From: Orbilia blumenaviensis
Lineage: Eukaryota; Ascomycota; Orbiliomycetes; Orbiliales; Orbiliaceae
DNA: 64,000 bases
Direction: 5' to 3'
NCBI GenBank assembly: GCA_036872755.1
Contig: JAVHNS010000014.1
Span: forward strand, 806,001-870,000
This document shows, in pieces, positions 1 through 11,500 of this stretch. A program made the translations under genes and the position numbers. The notes beneath the pieces were generated by a model. The model was not told where the DNA came from and made no database searches. It saw only the letters and a program-made list of their open reading frames with translations. The first letter of the stretch is position 1. Each line of letters starts with the position of its first letter.

Positions 1-1131
1 GTATTAACACTCAAAGAATTTTAAGTTTTTTTTGGAGGTTGAAGAGGGGGGGTGGTAGGTAGGTTACCGGTTGTGTAGCTGCTGGCGTCGCTGGCGAGGT
101 ATACCACCGCTCCCATCAGGTCCACCGGATTCCCCATCCTTCCGGCGGGGATCCTTGATACCCAGTTATTATACAACTCCGGCTGCTCGTCGATAATCTA
201 TTCCAAAAGCAAGAATAAGTCAGCATCCACCACCACCAACAAAGACAAAAACCGAATATATAATATATATATATATATATATATAAAAATAAAGTACCTT
301 CTGCGTCAAAGCAGTCATCATATACCCCGGACTAATACAGTTAACTCTAATCCCATGCTCCGCCCACTCCACCGCAAAACTCGCCGCCAACTGCCTAACC
401 GCCGCCTTACTAGCATTATAAGGCGCCTGCGCCTGCGGAACATTAACAGCAGTACCGCTCATACTCCCCACCATAATAATACTCCCTCCCCTTTTCTTCT
501 TCAAAATCCATTCCTTTGCAACCTCCACCGCGCAGAGATATGTACCATCGACATTAACACCCCATAGTTTTTGGATTCTGGGGAGGGGGTACTCCTCCGC
601 TTTGAAATTTTCCACAAAACCCGCTGATGTTACGAGGACATCTATTCCCGAAGGATGATTATGTGGTTGAATGATTTCTTCAAAGGTTTTGGAGACGGAT
701 ATGGGATCTGAGACGTCGCAGGTGTGGGCTGTTACTTTTGGAGGTGGTAAAGTAGGGTTCGCGGCGGTATAGTTGGTTGTCAGGGTTTCTGCTGAGGATC
801 TGGCTTCGGTGCCGTTGAGGTCGAGGATTGCGACGTTCGCGCCGGATTCTATGAAGGCTTGGCACATTGTGTAGCCTAGTCTGTTTTTTTTTTTTTATTT
901 TATTTTATGTATATTAAAAAGATGATTAGATATTGTTACGGTTGTATAGAAAAGTTTGGGGAAATGGAAGGGAATGGAACTGGGATTGGAGTACCCTCTT
1001 GCCCCGCCGGTGACGACGCATGTCTTCCCTTCCAGGCTGAAGATTGAAAGGGTGCGCTTCTGCGGCTGCGGTGCCTCTGCTGCTGCTGCTGCTGCGGAGG
1101 TTGTTGGTGGGATGGTGGTTGACGACGACAT
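1..1131 (-). CDS. Short-chain dehydrogenase/reductase (polyol/ketose reductase type), 3' end outside window
   Basis: NAD(P)-dependent oxidoreductase with a Rossmann fold. Exons by splice signals: 995-1131, 298-880 and 68-197. A donor at 67 leads to a last exon beyond the window start. Splicing of exons 1 and 2 restores the cofactor motif TGGARGLG. Further family marks are a DLN acidic residue after beta-2, the TSAG segment, NVDGTYL, and the catalytic YNASK with the upstream Ser in GSMSG. The N-terminus has a poly-Ala run and a basic stretch ahead of the fold, and the ATG at 1131 is the only good start. The segments FVENFKAEEYP and ISPGYMMT resemble fungal D-arabinitol dehydrogenase and sorbose/L-xylulose reductase proteins, so sugar alcohol metabolism is the likely role; the substrate is inferred. 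The intron after exon 2 carries a (TA)n run. The C-terminal substrate loop and end are not seen. Confidence 0.9.
262..285. repeat. (TA)n microsatellite inside an SDR intron
   Basis: About 11 uninterrupted TA units lie in the second intron of the dehydrogenase gene, between its donor at 297 and acceptor at 198. A simple AT tract of this kind is likely length-variable between strains. Confidence 0.9.
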
Positions 1132-2736
1132 TTTTTTTAATTGTTTTATATATGGTTGTGTCTTGAATTTGTATATTGTAGTTTTATATACGGTGTGTAT
1201 AAAAACTGGTCCTGTCCAGAAGGAGGGAGGGAGGGATGGATGGGAGGGAAAACCTGGTTTATTATAGATAAAAACCAAAAAAATCGCGGGGAATCAATAT
1301 ATATGTGATATTACATCAAACCAGCCAGCGCGCGGGGAATGGCCGGGTGCCGTCGACGTATCAAAAAAAATACACAATTGGTTTTTTTTTTTTCTAAAGG
1401 GAAATGATCTGATCTGGGGGAAACCACCGCTTTCGGGTATATTACTAGGTACCTAGGTTAAGGATATGGGTATGCAAGTCCAAATGATTTAAGATATTTC
1501 TTAGGTTGTTTGGTTCAAGCTTCCAGAAAAAAAAAAAAAGGAATATAGCGGGGTGGAGGGGTTCGATACGGGGGATCCCTTTGCTAACATGTTCTTTAAT
1601 TCTTGGCTTTTTGTCTTCTTTTTATCTCCGCATTTTGGGTATGTACAGATAGATATAAGTGATAACTAACTAGTTAAACAGGCGAGACGCCGAAAAAACC
1701 ATTCAGATTGGTTTCTATATCCCCACTCCTCCCTCCTCCTCCTCCTCCGCAGTCTCTCCGGCGGTCACAAAACGAGCTACCATCACGGTGTCATGCCGGA
1801 AAGAAAAAGATAGAGAGAGAGGGAGAAAGACATGGCATCGACGGGTTGTGGATCTTTAAAAACGGGGTTTTTGTGGAGAAAAAAGCTTAAGAAATTGGGG
1901 TGGACTCGAGACGGGGGTTTCTTCGGGCTCCTATCTATGCACTATGCAATTATTTAACTAACCGTTTTGGGTAAATTTGCCTGCGATAGCGCTGTGCATG
2001 TGTGGACTGTACTGCATCTCGGCAAATATGCATCTGCACATCAACTAGCATAATCGTTTAAGCCGGGGAGCACAGGGACTTTTTTTTTCTCTCTTTGGAA
2101 ATAACTATGGTTTTTCTCATTCCCAGTAGTTAATTATTTAGTTAGTTAGTTACATTTTTTTTTAGAAGCGGTAGCTTCGGTATGATACTATCTGGGAAAT
2201 AATAGGGTATGCTCGCCTGTTTTTAAATATCATCAGCCTCACGATCATAAACCCCAGGACTATCTAGTCTCGAGGGCTCATATGTACATATTATATGTGT
2301 GTGCTACACCGCGGTGCGTGTCGTGGCTTACACGTACACGCACCTATGCACGTGGTGTCTTTTTCTTTTCTTTTTCTCTTCTCGAGTAACGAACATGTAC
2401 ACCCAGACCAGGCGGCGTCCGACCGAGACTAACTACAATATATATATTCCTATATTCCTAAATTTTTCTAACCTGAATCCTTAGGTTTTTTTTATTTTTT
2501 TTTAAATAGAAGCAAGCGATATCGTCGTTCATCCACATACTGCAACAAGCGCAATAATTAAAATTAAAACTAAGATACTTGTGAACTTATGACACAAATC
2601 CTACCTACATATTATACTACAGAACTAGAAACTCGAGTAACATTCAAACCAACATTAATTTAAGTATAGCCATTCTCATAACCCCTCAACGACATCTAGC
2701 TTCATTGGAATCGAATCTACATGAACTAGGGTGTAA
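1132..2736. other. Intergenic, no gene seen
   Basis: This stretch is the upstream side of the dehydrogenase gene. It holds several poly-T and poly-A runs and CT/CCT-rich tracts near 1720-1760. The open frames in it are short and look non-coding. Confidence 0.6.
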
Positions 2737-3300
2737 TTATAAGGCAAACGCACAAACATCAATTCTTCCTATACAAGTAAAGCAAAACATTTGGGGGCAA
2801 ATCGAACATGCTTCGCCAGGGATAGGCCATACTTGGTCCATGGAAAGGTAATCCCATATCCCATCCTGATCCAATGTTAGAGCCATGAAAATAAAAGCAT
2901 CGAAGAAGTAATATATACCCAAGACTCCATACTCCCCACAACGCCGTCTACCATTGAGCTTCCCTCCAAGCCATATCGCAAGATGTGTATAGTGTCCTTT
3001 CGCAATCTCCATGCAATCTGTGAAATAAGGACCTCAAACATGACATAAATGCAACAACATTATCCAAGCCCAATCTCGGACTTTGGAAGTTTGAATTTCT
3101 TCCACAAATTCTCTTCTTCTCATATAGTTGGGATGAAACATGCCGTTGAGTTCAATCACAATTGTATCTTCTGTCAGAAGCTTGTTATAGTAGTATGGGA
3201 TATCTTTGGGTTGCAGAGCCACTTATCATGCGCGAGGACTTATATTTTGGCGAGCCATTCCCAGGTAGATATTTCTGGCGAGATTAAGTTTTAGGATAAC
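2737..3300 (-). pseudogene. Possible decayed coding segment
   Basis: Two minus-strand open stretches (about 3222-3034 and 3012-2737) have protein-like composition, with segments such as DIPYYYNKLL, REFVEEIQ and HLAIWLGGKLNGRR. Neither starts with a plausible ATG at its 5' end; the first would need GTG. A further protein-like stretch lies just upstream in another frame and is interrupted by a stop. Joining the two pieces needs an implausibly short intron of about 27 nt. This pattern suits an inactivated gene or a gene with small exons that I cannot resolve. No family recognised. Confidence 0.25.
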
Positions 3301-3560
3301 TTTTCCTGTCGCCGCTAGCGCCACCGGTATGGGGAGCTTCGAGGTATCTTTGCTTAGAAGCAGCTGAAGTGGTTGAGACTGAAGTCATTTATTTTGGAGG
3401 TTCTTTTAGGTAAGTTATAATTCCCCTTTTCGTCCTGGATACCGGCGAGGATGGGGGTTTGGCTGGTAACTGTTGATTTGGTTAGTGTTAAGATTACTAT
3501 TAGGAGACGCTCGCTTTTGAGGGATGCGGGATCGAACTTACGCCCTAGCTTTTGTCCCTT

Positions 3561-3561
<1 letters not shown>

Positions 3562-3592
<31 letters not shown>
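3562..3592. repeat. (TA)n microsatellite
   Basis: About 15 uninterrupted TA units sit between the decayed segment and the next minus-strand exon. Downstream of it, 3610-3850 is rich in CTG/CTT trinucleotides without a convincing gene. Confidence 0.9.
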
Positions 3593-3594
<2 letters not shown>

Positions 3595-3911
3595 GGTTAT
3601 AGTAATCGACAAGCTTTGTTCTTGCTGTTCTTGCTGCGGTATACTCTCTTTATTCTCTGCTTTCAAACCGCTCCTACAGTTTGTTGCCATGCTGTACCTC
3701 CGTCTGCTGCTGCTGCTTCTTCTTCTATTGCTCTGACGTCTTCTGTTGGTGCAGCTCTTTCGAACTCTGTTGTTGCAGCTGTTCTTTTTCTTTTTGTCGC
3801 TGTTAACTTGCGGCTGTGGTAGCTATTGCCACTGCAGCTGCAGTTGTTGTTGAGGCTGCGGGCTTGCAGGCTCCTTATATTAGAATATATAAAATAATCA
3901 TTAGTATATAC

Positions 3912-4314
3912 CTAGATGCGGGTGGATGAGGGATGATATTCTGGGTCGGCCTGTACATATGAATTGGTTTTCGGGATGGGGACGATTCTAGTTAAACTCT
4001 TTTTCATAGCATCGGTGAGCTGGGCGCGAGTAGGTGCAGCAGGGATTGGTGTAGCCTTGGGGAGACTTCTTTTCATAGCCTCAGTGAGCTGAGCCTGCGT
4101 CGGTGGTGTAGCGATGGCTGGAACCTTCCCCTTGCCGGAAGGCTTGGGTGGTAGGAGTTGGTCTCGGTCTCGAGTCGACGTTCTAAAATCGTTGTCAAAT
4201 CGATATCGCGACACCTCGAATGCGTTGCGTTGTGTTTGGCCAGGCGGCTTAATTACAACTGCAAGGGGATTTCGAGCACAAGTGTGACACTTGGAAGGGT
4301 GGAGTTCGTAGGTA
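3912..4314 (-). CDS. Unrecognised protein, 3'-terminal exon: CxxC pair and duplicated A-x-x-x-S motif
   Basis: An open frame runs from an acceptor-like AAAG at 4315-4317 to the stop at 3912 (about 134 codons). Its N-terminal part reads LHPSKCHTCARNPLAVVI, a CxxC pair as in treble-clef or zinc-ribbon ends. A basic linker follows. Then come two copies of a roughly 21-residue unit, PTQAQLTEAMKRSLPKATPI and PTRAQLTDAMKKSLTRIVPI. The frame has no ATG at its 5' end (an internal GTG exists), so at least one upstream exon is needed. Candidate upstream pieces with splice-like signals lie around 4360-4430, but phase does not select one. The A-x-x-x-S core recalls ubiquitin-interacting motifs but lacks their acidic lead-in, so that reading is speculative. 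No family name is offered. Confidence 0.45.
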
Positions 4315-4317
4315 CTT

Positions 4318-4678
4318 TATATATAGATACTTGAAATCTCTGTTTTGAATGTGTATATCAGAGAGAGGGAGGAAGAGAGAGAGAGAGATTCATACCAACC
4401 CAGTACCTCTTTAAAGCTTGTTGGCGTTTCTATTACTCAGATTTTGAGTCTGATATTCTGGACCGGACTGTTCTAGTTCTTTCGAGACTCATAGTTTTTA
4501 GTATCCAAAGTAGTTCTTTTCCTTTCCTTTCCTTTTTTTTTTGTGGGATATGCAGAGAAATCTAGAATGTCTGGCAACAGTATTATGTTTAATATTCGAG
4601 AAGGAGTTCGAGAAGATGGAAAGGAGAAGGAAGAAGATTGGGGTATGCTTCCATAGGTGGGTTTGAATAGTCCCGGTA

Positions 4679-4710
<32 letters not shown>

Positions 4711-6176
4711 GGGGGGGTTATTTATTACGGTATTATGGTATTTATGGACGCAAATATATGGATTTGAGAGTAAATCAAAAAAGATGAATTTACGCTCTGA
4801 TCTGATGTCTGGTACGGGTATCTCGACCACATTACCATGCGTGCATCCCAAGTAAACTACCTACATGGTAATTTAATATAATTTGCCTAAGAATAACCAG
4901 CCTCAAATACTCTGGGGTTCACAAAGGTGCACTCTGATCCTGTTGTAGTTCTGACAAATGACCCGTCTTTTGAAGTCTCAGCAATCTTAGCACGAGCTTG
5001 CAGCCCAATACTAAATCATGGTATATATACGTCAGCAACGTGTTCTGCATACATCGTTTTTTTTTGTAGGAGTACAAGTATCCTTACTAGGGAGTTTTGC
5101 CCGTATAGTTAATCTCGGTCGATATCAACTCGTTGATTTTGCATGCGCATTGACTAAATCTGAAATTATGATTAAGTGCTAACTAGCAATAAGCTAAAGA
5201 CTAAGCGCTTTAATGGAAAAATGCATAGCTTCGCTAATAATAATGTAAGCTATTGACTAACTTTGTAAAGGTTGATTAGTTAATCGGATCGTATGTCTAG
5301 TGACGCCCGTCCCGTCTCCAGCCTAGCCCCAATTTCTACTAGTTAATTCTCAGTTCTTCCAGAGTCTCTTAACCTTGCTGCTTTCCTATAGGCCAAATTG
5401 GCTTGGCACTTGAACTTGGTTTGTGGGTTTTTGCGTATCCGGGTCTGGATATCCTAGCTACTCATCTTGAAACCGCCCAAATTTCGAGACCATGCATGAC
5501 CATGGCATCAGTTCTTATAGGCAACAAGGTCTTCGAGTCGTCCACGAAGGGCTGCTGGAGAATCATCAAAATACCAAAGCAGTGAGTACGGAACAATTAG
5601 AGGTCCAATTACCAGGACAGACCGTCACCTGAACAAATTTATGTAGTGAATCATACAGTGAAAGCTCGAATCCAAGGCCATGGCCCTAGTTGTCGCTGAC
5701 AAGTCTGAATGAAGTAATTCGAATTCAACCTACGAATATACCAGTATATATCTGTTCCATGCCCCGAGACCAGTTCCGTGTAGATAACTTATCCAAGAAA
5801 TGCAACACGCAACGCATGCTGAATAGCTTCCACAGATCGGATCGGACAGCAAGTCTGATGAGCCTTTCCCTCAATATCTAGCAAATTCTCAGGAAGAGAA
5901 TTGATAGTATATCTAAAAATATATATATTTTGGCGAGTCTTTTATTTGCTTATTGCTCGACGGCTCAACTGACATGTAATGAGAGGACACGAATATCGAA
6001 TGATATAGGCTATTTAGATACGAAATGTTTGACATAATTGTAACAGGAATATTCGAGCATGCGTAGGGATAAAGAACGAGAGGGAAAAAGAAAAACTATT
6101 AACTAAAACCATGGTTATAGCTGAGTCCATGTTCCTTTTTTGACCCTTAAAATTAATATTTGTAGTAGAACCCATA
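4318..6176. other. Intergenic, no confident gene
   Basis: Apart from possible upstream exon pieces of the CxxC gene near 4360-4430 and the A25-G15 tract, only short ORFs without domain marks are seen. This is downstream of the D-amino-acid-oxidase-like gene. Confidence 0.5.
4678..4717. repeat. A25-G15 homopurine tract
   Basis: Twenty-five A are followed directly by fifteen G on the plus strand. It is a pure homopurine block that could adopt triplex or quadruplex-like structure on the G side, and it is prone to sequencing error. It lies in a spacer. Confidence 0.9.
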
Positions 6177-8216
6177 TTACTGAGGTTGGCCTTGTCTCAT
6201 TGGTAACGGTTGGCCTGGAGTCTCGCTAGACTTCCCAATTTCGAATATTTCCGCGTTCGCAATGCAGCCAGATTTCTTTTCGTGGAGCATCTTTTCCAAT
6301 ACTTTAACACAAGTCCACGCGCATCCGACCGCCAATGTCCATCCTGAACCTCCATGTCCATAGTTATGAACAACTCGACAAGAATTGGTGCGTCCATCAG
6401 CCGAGACTCTCACATTTGAATGTGAGAATGGGCGGAGACCTTTTGCAAAACCCCTTTTATCCTCTGGCAAACAAAAAATGGTGTTTGGGTCTTTAGGGAG
6501 ATTTACGATAAAGCTCTTAGCCCTGTTCCACATGACTGTGAGCTCTGGCGATTTAACTGTGAGACTACTCACCCCCCAGTTGTTTCGTTGGATGAGGGAC
6601 CCCACAATGAGGATACCGGTTTTTTCGGATGTAGCTGGCTCTCGAGGCACAATGAAGACCGTCTTAGTTGGTTGGCCAGTCGCATCGTATTGAGCGGGAA
6701 TTAATATTGCGTTGTTGTGAAGGGGATTCCCAATGTCGAGTTTATAGCCAGCTTTGCCATCCGGAACAGTACCTAGATCATAGTAGGGAATCCTAATTCT
6801 TCTCACTGCCCCGCGAACCGGAAATACTTGGTCATCGTTGGCAAGAGTACGAGCACCAAGCCCACTAGCATTGACAATGATATCTGCTTGAAAATCGTCC
6901 ATCAGTTCTCGTTCATGGAGGTGGAGGTCCCCCTCAATTTCCCTGGTCTCTAGAATAGCTCCTTTACTCCGAACAAGCTCCATGAGATATTTCATCGCCT
7001 TATCAGTATTGATGACCGGAGCGTTATGTTTATATGCCCATCTCAGCTTATCGGAATTAATCTCGCCTAAGATCGCCTTCCACTCTTTAGCATCTTCTGG
7101 GAGGTCATCCTTATTTTTGGGGATCTCTATCTCTGTAACCTCCAGCAAATTTTTGAAATCATGCCCTCCTGAATCCTCCGTAGAAGGGCTTTTTAGTTTT
7201 TCGCACTTGTCGTGATGCTGCTTGGTATTTTTCTCCGTCCTAGTCCACATTTCCTCATCTAATCCGGCGGCGTCTAATAATATTCCTAACTTTTCATTCC
7301 GCTCCGAATCTAGCGACTCATTCGATTGTATTTTCCCTCGTGCTTCCACTACCCCCTTAAGGTCTTCGGGACTATAATGAAAGAATTGGTAAAGTGGTAT
7401 AGTCCGGGCGCCAAACTCAGTAATCGATTTTATTTTGTCATAAAACACAAAGCTTTGTAGAGCCCACTCGCGGTACTTCTTCAATGTCGAGTACGCGAGA
7501 AGGGGCACTTCGATTTCCGACAACCCACAACCGCCGGGTGGATACTCCCATAGGGCACCGGCAATTTGGGAGGTAAAACGATCTTCTTTCTTGTCGTCTG
7601 ACTCTGCCCACTCTTTGGCCACAATCGAAACTCTATATCCCTTATCAAGAAGAATCCAGGCCGTCATTAGCCCGCTGACGCCTCCTCCCACAACCAGGAC
7701 TGTTTTTTTCCGGTTCCTAGTGTACTCGTCCATGGCATCCTTAATACCAGTTGAAATACTTTCTAGCTTTTTTTCGGCAGCTCCGAGCCACTCTAAAACC
7801 TCCGTGAACTGTCCCGTAGTAACTTTAGCACTATCCTGGGAGTTATGATTTTTTTTGATGCACTCCATTTCATCATAAGCCTGTTTGAAACTCTTTCGAG
7901 CTGAGGATAGGGCGCTTAGGCTTTTGGGAAGAATATAGTTCTTTGCCACAAATTCGTATTTCTTGAGTTTGTTGAGAGCGGTCCCTGCTTTCCCCGGTTC
8001 TGCCAGACAAGACTCATCTACCACCACCCTGATATCTGCTATCGCGGCTCTCATGTCCCTATTATATTCTGGAATTGACTGGGTCCAGCAACTGGCACCC
8101 GTAGTAAGTCTGAGCACTTCATCATTGGCATATGGGAGAGTAAGCTCAATAAACTCCTCTATGACTGGTTTCGGTGCTGTTGCTGTTGCTGTTGCTGGGG
8201 TACCCTGGCTAGTCAT
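6177..8216 (-). CDS. D-amino-acid-oxidase-like FAD oxidoreductase with long N-terminal extension
   Basis: A 679-residue intronless flavoprotein of the DAO family, which oxidises amines or D-amino acids with FAD. The FAD motif VVGGGVSGLMTAW is near residues 174-186. It is followed by the family segment around AGALWEYPPGGCG. The C-terminal signature NYGHGGSGWT is near 616-625, preceded by GLRPFSHSNVRV, where the family has its substrate-binding Arg. Known D-amino-acid oxidases are about 340-370 residues and begin at the FAD motif. Here about 170 residues precede it; they look helical and charged, and open with a short TATATA repeat. An internal insert of roughly 100 residues in the substrate domain is also charged and variable. 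No C-terminal SKL peroxisome signal is seen. Substrate unknown; the extension may be a separate regulatory domain. Confidence 0.88.
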   Translation of the reverse strand: MTSQGTPATATATAPKPVIEEFIELTLPYANDEVLRLTTGASCWTQSIPEYNRDMRAAIADIRVVVDESCLAEPGKAGTALNKLKKYEFVAKNYILPKSLSALSSARKSFKQAYDEMECIKKNHNSQDSAKVTTGQFTEVLEWLGAAEKKLESISTGIKDAMDEYTRNRKKTVLVVGGGVSGLMTAWILLDKGYRVSIVAKEWAESDDKKEDRFTSQIAGALWEYPPGGCGLSEIEVPLLAYSTLKKYREWALQSFVFYDKIKSITEFGARTIPLYQFFHYSPEDLKGVVEARGKIQSNESLDSERNEKLGILLDAAGLDEEMWTRTEKNTKQHHDKCEKLKSPSTEDSGGHDFKNLLEVTEIEIPKNKDDLPEDAKEWKAILGEINSDKLRWAYKHNAPVINTDKAMKYLMELVRSKGAILETREIEGDLHLHERELMDDFQADIIVNASGLGARTLANDDQVFPVRGAVRRIRIPYYDLGTVPDGKAGYKLDIGNPLHNNAILIPAQYDATGQPTKTVFIVPREPATSEKTGILIVGSLIQRNNWGVSSLTVKSPELTVMWNRAKSFIVNLPKDPNTIFCLPEDKRGFAKGLRPFSHSNVRVSADGRTNSCRVVHNYGHGGSGWTLAVGCAWTCVKVLEKMLHEKKSGCIANAEIFEIGKSSETPGQPLPMRQGQPQ

Positions 8217-8463
8217 CTCGGGATCTATGATATTGAAATCGAAACCTTGATCTCAGAATACGCCACTCTATTCTGATGTATTAGATTTCTTCAAGGGGCA
8301 TTTATTCGACCAGTCGTGTAATGGTTGTTTGAGTAGAGCTGAATACTGCTGCCATGAAGACACAAATATGCAACGGTGAATTTGGTGCAATTTATAGACT
8401 TATCTGGGAAAGAACGATAGCTATAGCAATTGGTAATTGACTTACAAAGTATGGTTTGCCCGC

Positions 8464-8523
8464 AATCACATGCCCCACAATCACATATCCCGCGATCACA
8501 TATTCCTCAGTCACATATCCCTT
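8464..8523. repeat. Imperfect 15-bp tandem repeat, four units
   Basis: Four adjacent units share the core TCACATATCCC, with changes in the first and third units and in the flanking bases. They lie about 250 bp upstream of the D-amino-acid-oxidase-like start, on the promoter side. They could be a minisatellite or a repeated binding site. Confidence 0.75.
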
Positions 8524-11500
8524 ATGTGGCGTGTATTTCTCATCGAGTTATCTGTGAATATGTAAAATTTCGACGTCTTGATCCCACATATGCACAGGGG
8601 AGTGGTAATCCCACGCCAAAAAAATAACTTCGGCCGATCCTGTGTAGATGCATGCCAAATCATCTCACAGAGAAGGCATACTTGATAGAGGCAGCAAGCC
8701 CCGCACGGTGATCAGTAAATAAAAGTTCTAAGATGTGATGTAATTAAAAAGACATAAAAACTGGAGAACGGGGCTGGATTCGGTCAATAGCCTGGTACCA
8801 TAGATAAAACTGAACTTGTACTTGCAGCTCCCCCATGGTTGCGTCGGTCGTAAGCCGAATCAGAACAAAGACCCCCTTAACTTCGACGGAGTTGCAGCCT
8901 GTGTCAATATTGGCTGGTGCCAGGTATGCATGTGCATGTGCATAACAAATTGTGTGCCTAGCTAGAATATGAAGAGAAAGTGATTTACATTCGAATATTT
9001 ACAAGCATCTACCGATTGTACCTACAAACAATGGCACATGGCCGTTTCCCGATGGGCTAAAATCCGAGGTGAAACCTGGGCCGATATGTATAACATCGAA
9101 TAATACACTCTAAATTTGCCTGTGGCCTTTGAAGTTCCGGGATTTTACGTCGCCACATGCCCGTAAGGTGATACATATTGAATACATAAAAGCGATATTT
9201 AACATGGAGTACCTGTAGGCTTGATGCGTGATATTATGGCAGGCGGCTGGATAGAAGATACAGTCTACCAACCATGTCAGTTTATGCGATCATATTGAAA
9301 GAGAGGTATTTAAATTGGGTGGCAGGGTGGCTATTTTATACAGCAAATAGTAAACTATCACCTATGTTTCGTCCCGAACTTAAACATTATGAAAATAAAT
9401 TTGTAGTTAATCGTTACTGTATATTTCATGGGTCGAAATTTGCGCTGTCGCTGCTACGACATGGTTGCTTGGTGGCCCTGATCGAATATGGACGGATCAA
9501 ACTTCACCACTAAAGTTTTATTTAATTACCATATTGCATTAGTGCAGGAAATGCATATATGAAGCTGCACCGTGAGGAGAAGAAGCAACCAAAAAGCAAT
9601 TAATATCATAACGTAATAAGACTCTCCTGCTAAACCCCGTCTGCATTGGGACTACGGATAGATCTAAAAGGTATTATACGATTGTGGGTTGAGTTGTGTA
9701 CTATGTAATAAGTATAACGTTGTGCTATCAAGGCGGTGCTTTCTGCGCGGGCAATGCAATGCATGTATCTGTACGATATCGAGTAATCGCGGTAGTCATG
9801 CTGAACGTATGCTCGTATCGACATATCACGGTTCCACATGGACGCATTATCGGCACTGCTTTGCAGTCAGGTCACACAACCCCGCTTTTTGTTACAGTTT
9901 CTTAAATAATTGAGGGGGAGTTTCACGGTAATATAAGCCGCCACAAATGATACCCATGTTTATAATAATACTGTAAAACCCCAATCAATAATATAAGAAA
10001 CTGTGGTCTAGGGAGGCTGGTTTACAAGGCCAGGCCCGGGAGCAATTTGTTGGACTCTCGAAATGGTGGCTATAAAGGGTAGTGCTTGTAATATTCAGAA
10101 ATGTTATGAATTTCCGGCTACATTGATCAAAGGCGGGGTAAGTATGCCGCGCATTTCCAGGCGTTCAACTGACGAAGATCAGTCAGGTCCAAACAGGTTC
10201 TCAAACTTTTCCATGCACTACGATGCATGTACATGTCGCCCAATTAGTAGTCCCTACCTGTAAAACTAGGCACAGCCAAGGGATTTGAGTCCATTCAAAT
10301 TTGCATACGTGCGAATACGTACGTTAACGAACAAACCTTACATGCAGATCCGGTCAACCTTACCGTAGAGCTTATGTTAATCGTACAGCCGCCATAATAA
10401 CTAGCTTCAAGGTTAAGAAATGATGTAGGATCTTATGTGTGTGATTATATTGTTTCGAGGGCGACAAATGAATTTGTACATTCTATAGACAACGGAAACA
10501 TTGAGACGGCTATGTTAGCTACGCAGGCAGTTAACGCCTGCAATTCTTCGCGTGTTGCAGCGTTGTATTTGTAAACTTGGTAGCGAGACCCGGTCTGCTG
10601 GGCGCCAGCTACCGTTGCGGCTAGCATCCGGATCCCCTCCTGTTCCCCCGCACTGTCATAGGGTATCACACCAGGACTGTTACCCCGCCTTATTTGTGCA
10701 TTAGGATCTCGGATCGGATCTTCACATACGGATTTTGCCACACCACACCTCCGGAAACCAGGAACCAATCTTTCCTCGCTTGTGGGGCAAATTTGGGTTT
10801 TTGGTGCATGGTACTATGGTGCATCCTGCAGAAATGCGTCTCCAGGCTTTGGTATGTCGGTTTCTTCACCTGCTTTTTTTTTCTAGGCAGGGTTTACAAA
10901 GTCATATTTTCAAGGTAGCACAACAGTTGTTCCAAAGGTCCAACATTAAGTACCCAATCATAGGCGCACTTAGTTTACGCCCCACCTAACTCAGTAGAGT
11001 AATATCACTTTTCTAGGTTGCAGACAGGTAGTTCAGGGTATGCATATGGTGGGGTTAAGCTGTCCTGGCCTGGATACATGTATGCACATAACTTCGTCTA
11101 GGCCTATAGGGAACAGACTTGGTAATGCAATGGAAAGTTCCGTCACACACGGCCTATATACATCTCATAGATGGTAATAGGTAGTTAATGTCATATTTTA
11201 TATTCACTTGCGAACAGCCATCAGGTTTTAGATGATCGGCGAATATTAAAATTTCAACTCCTGAAGTTGGTATCGGTTAACCAAAAAGATTTCGTAAGAA
11301 CATTCACGATATTCATACCGATATACCCGGATTCATACGGTTGCTGGAATACCTGTCAGATTCTTAGATGACGTGGGGGATTCTTCTTTTTCCGAATTTC
11401 CGGAATTTTTCGGGTTCGATAGAGCGGGTCTTGTTACGTAGGTTAAATTTGTTCTCAATAAGGGCGTCTATCTAGGTCAGAGATTCAGCAAGCTCCTAGT

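Noticed and set aside
3524..3822. Leu/Cys-rich plus-strand ORFs
   Set aside because: They arise from the (TA)n run and CTG/CTT repeats and overlap each other in two frames.
4498..4851. 117-codon minus-strand ORF
   Set aside because: Its middle is poly-Pro/poly-Phe produced by the A25-G15 tract; composition elsewhere is not protein-like.
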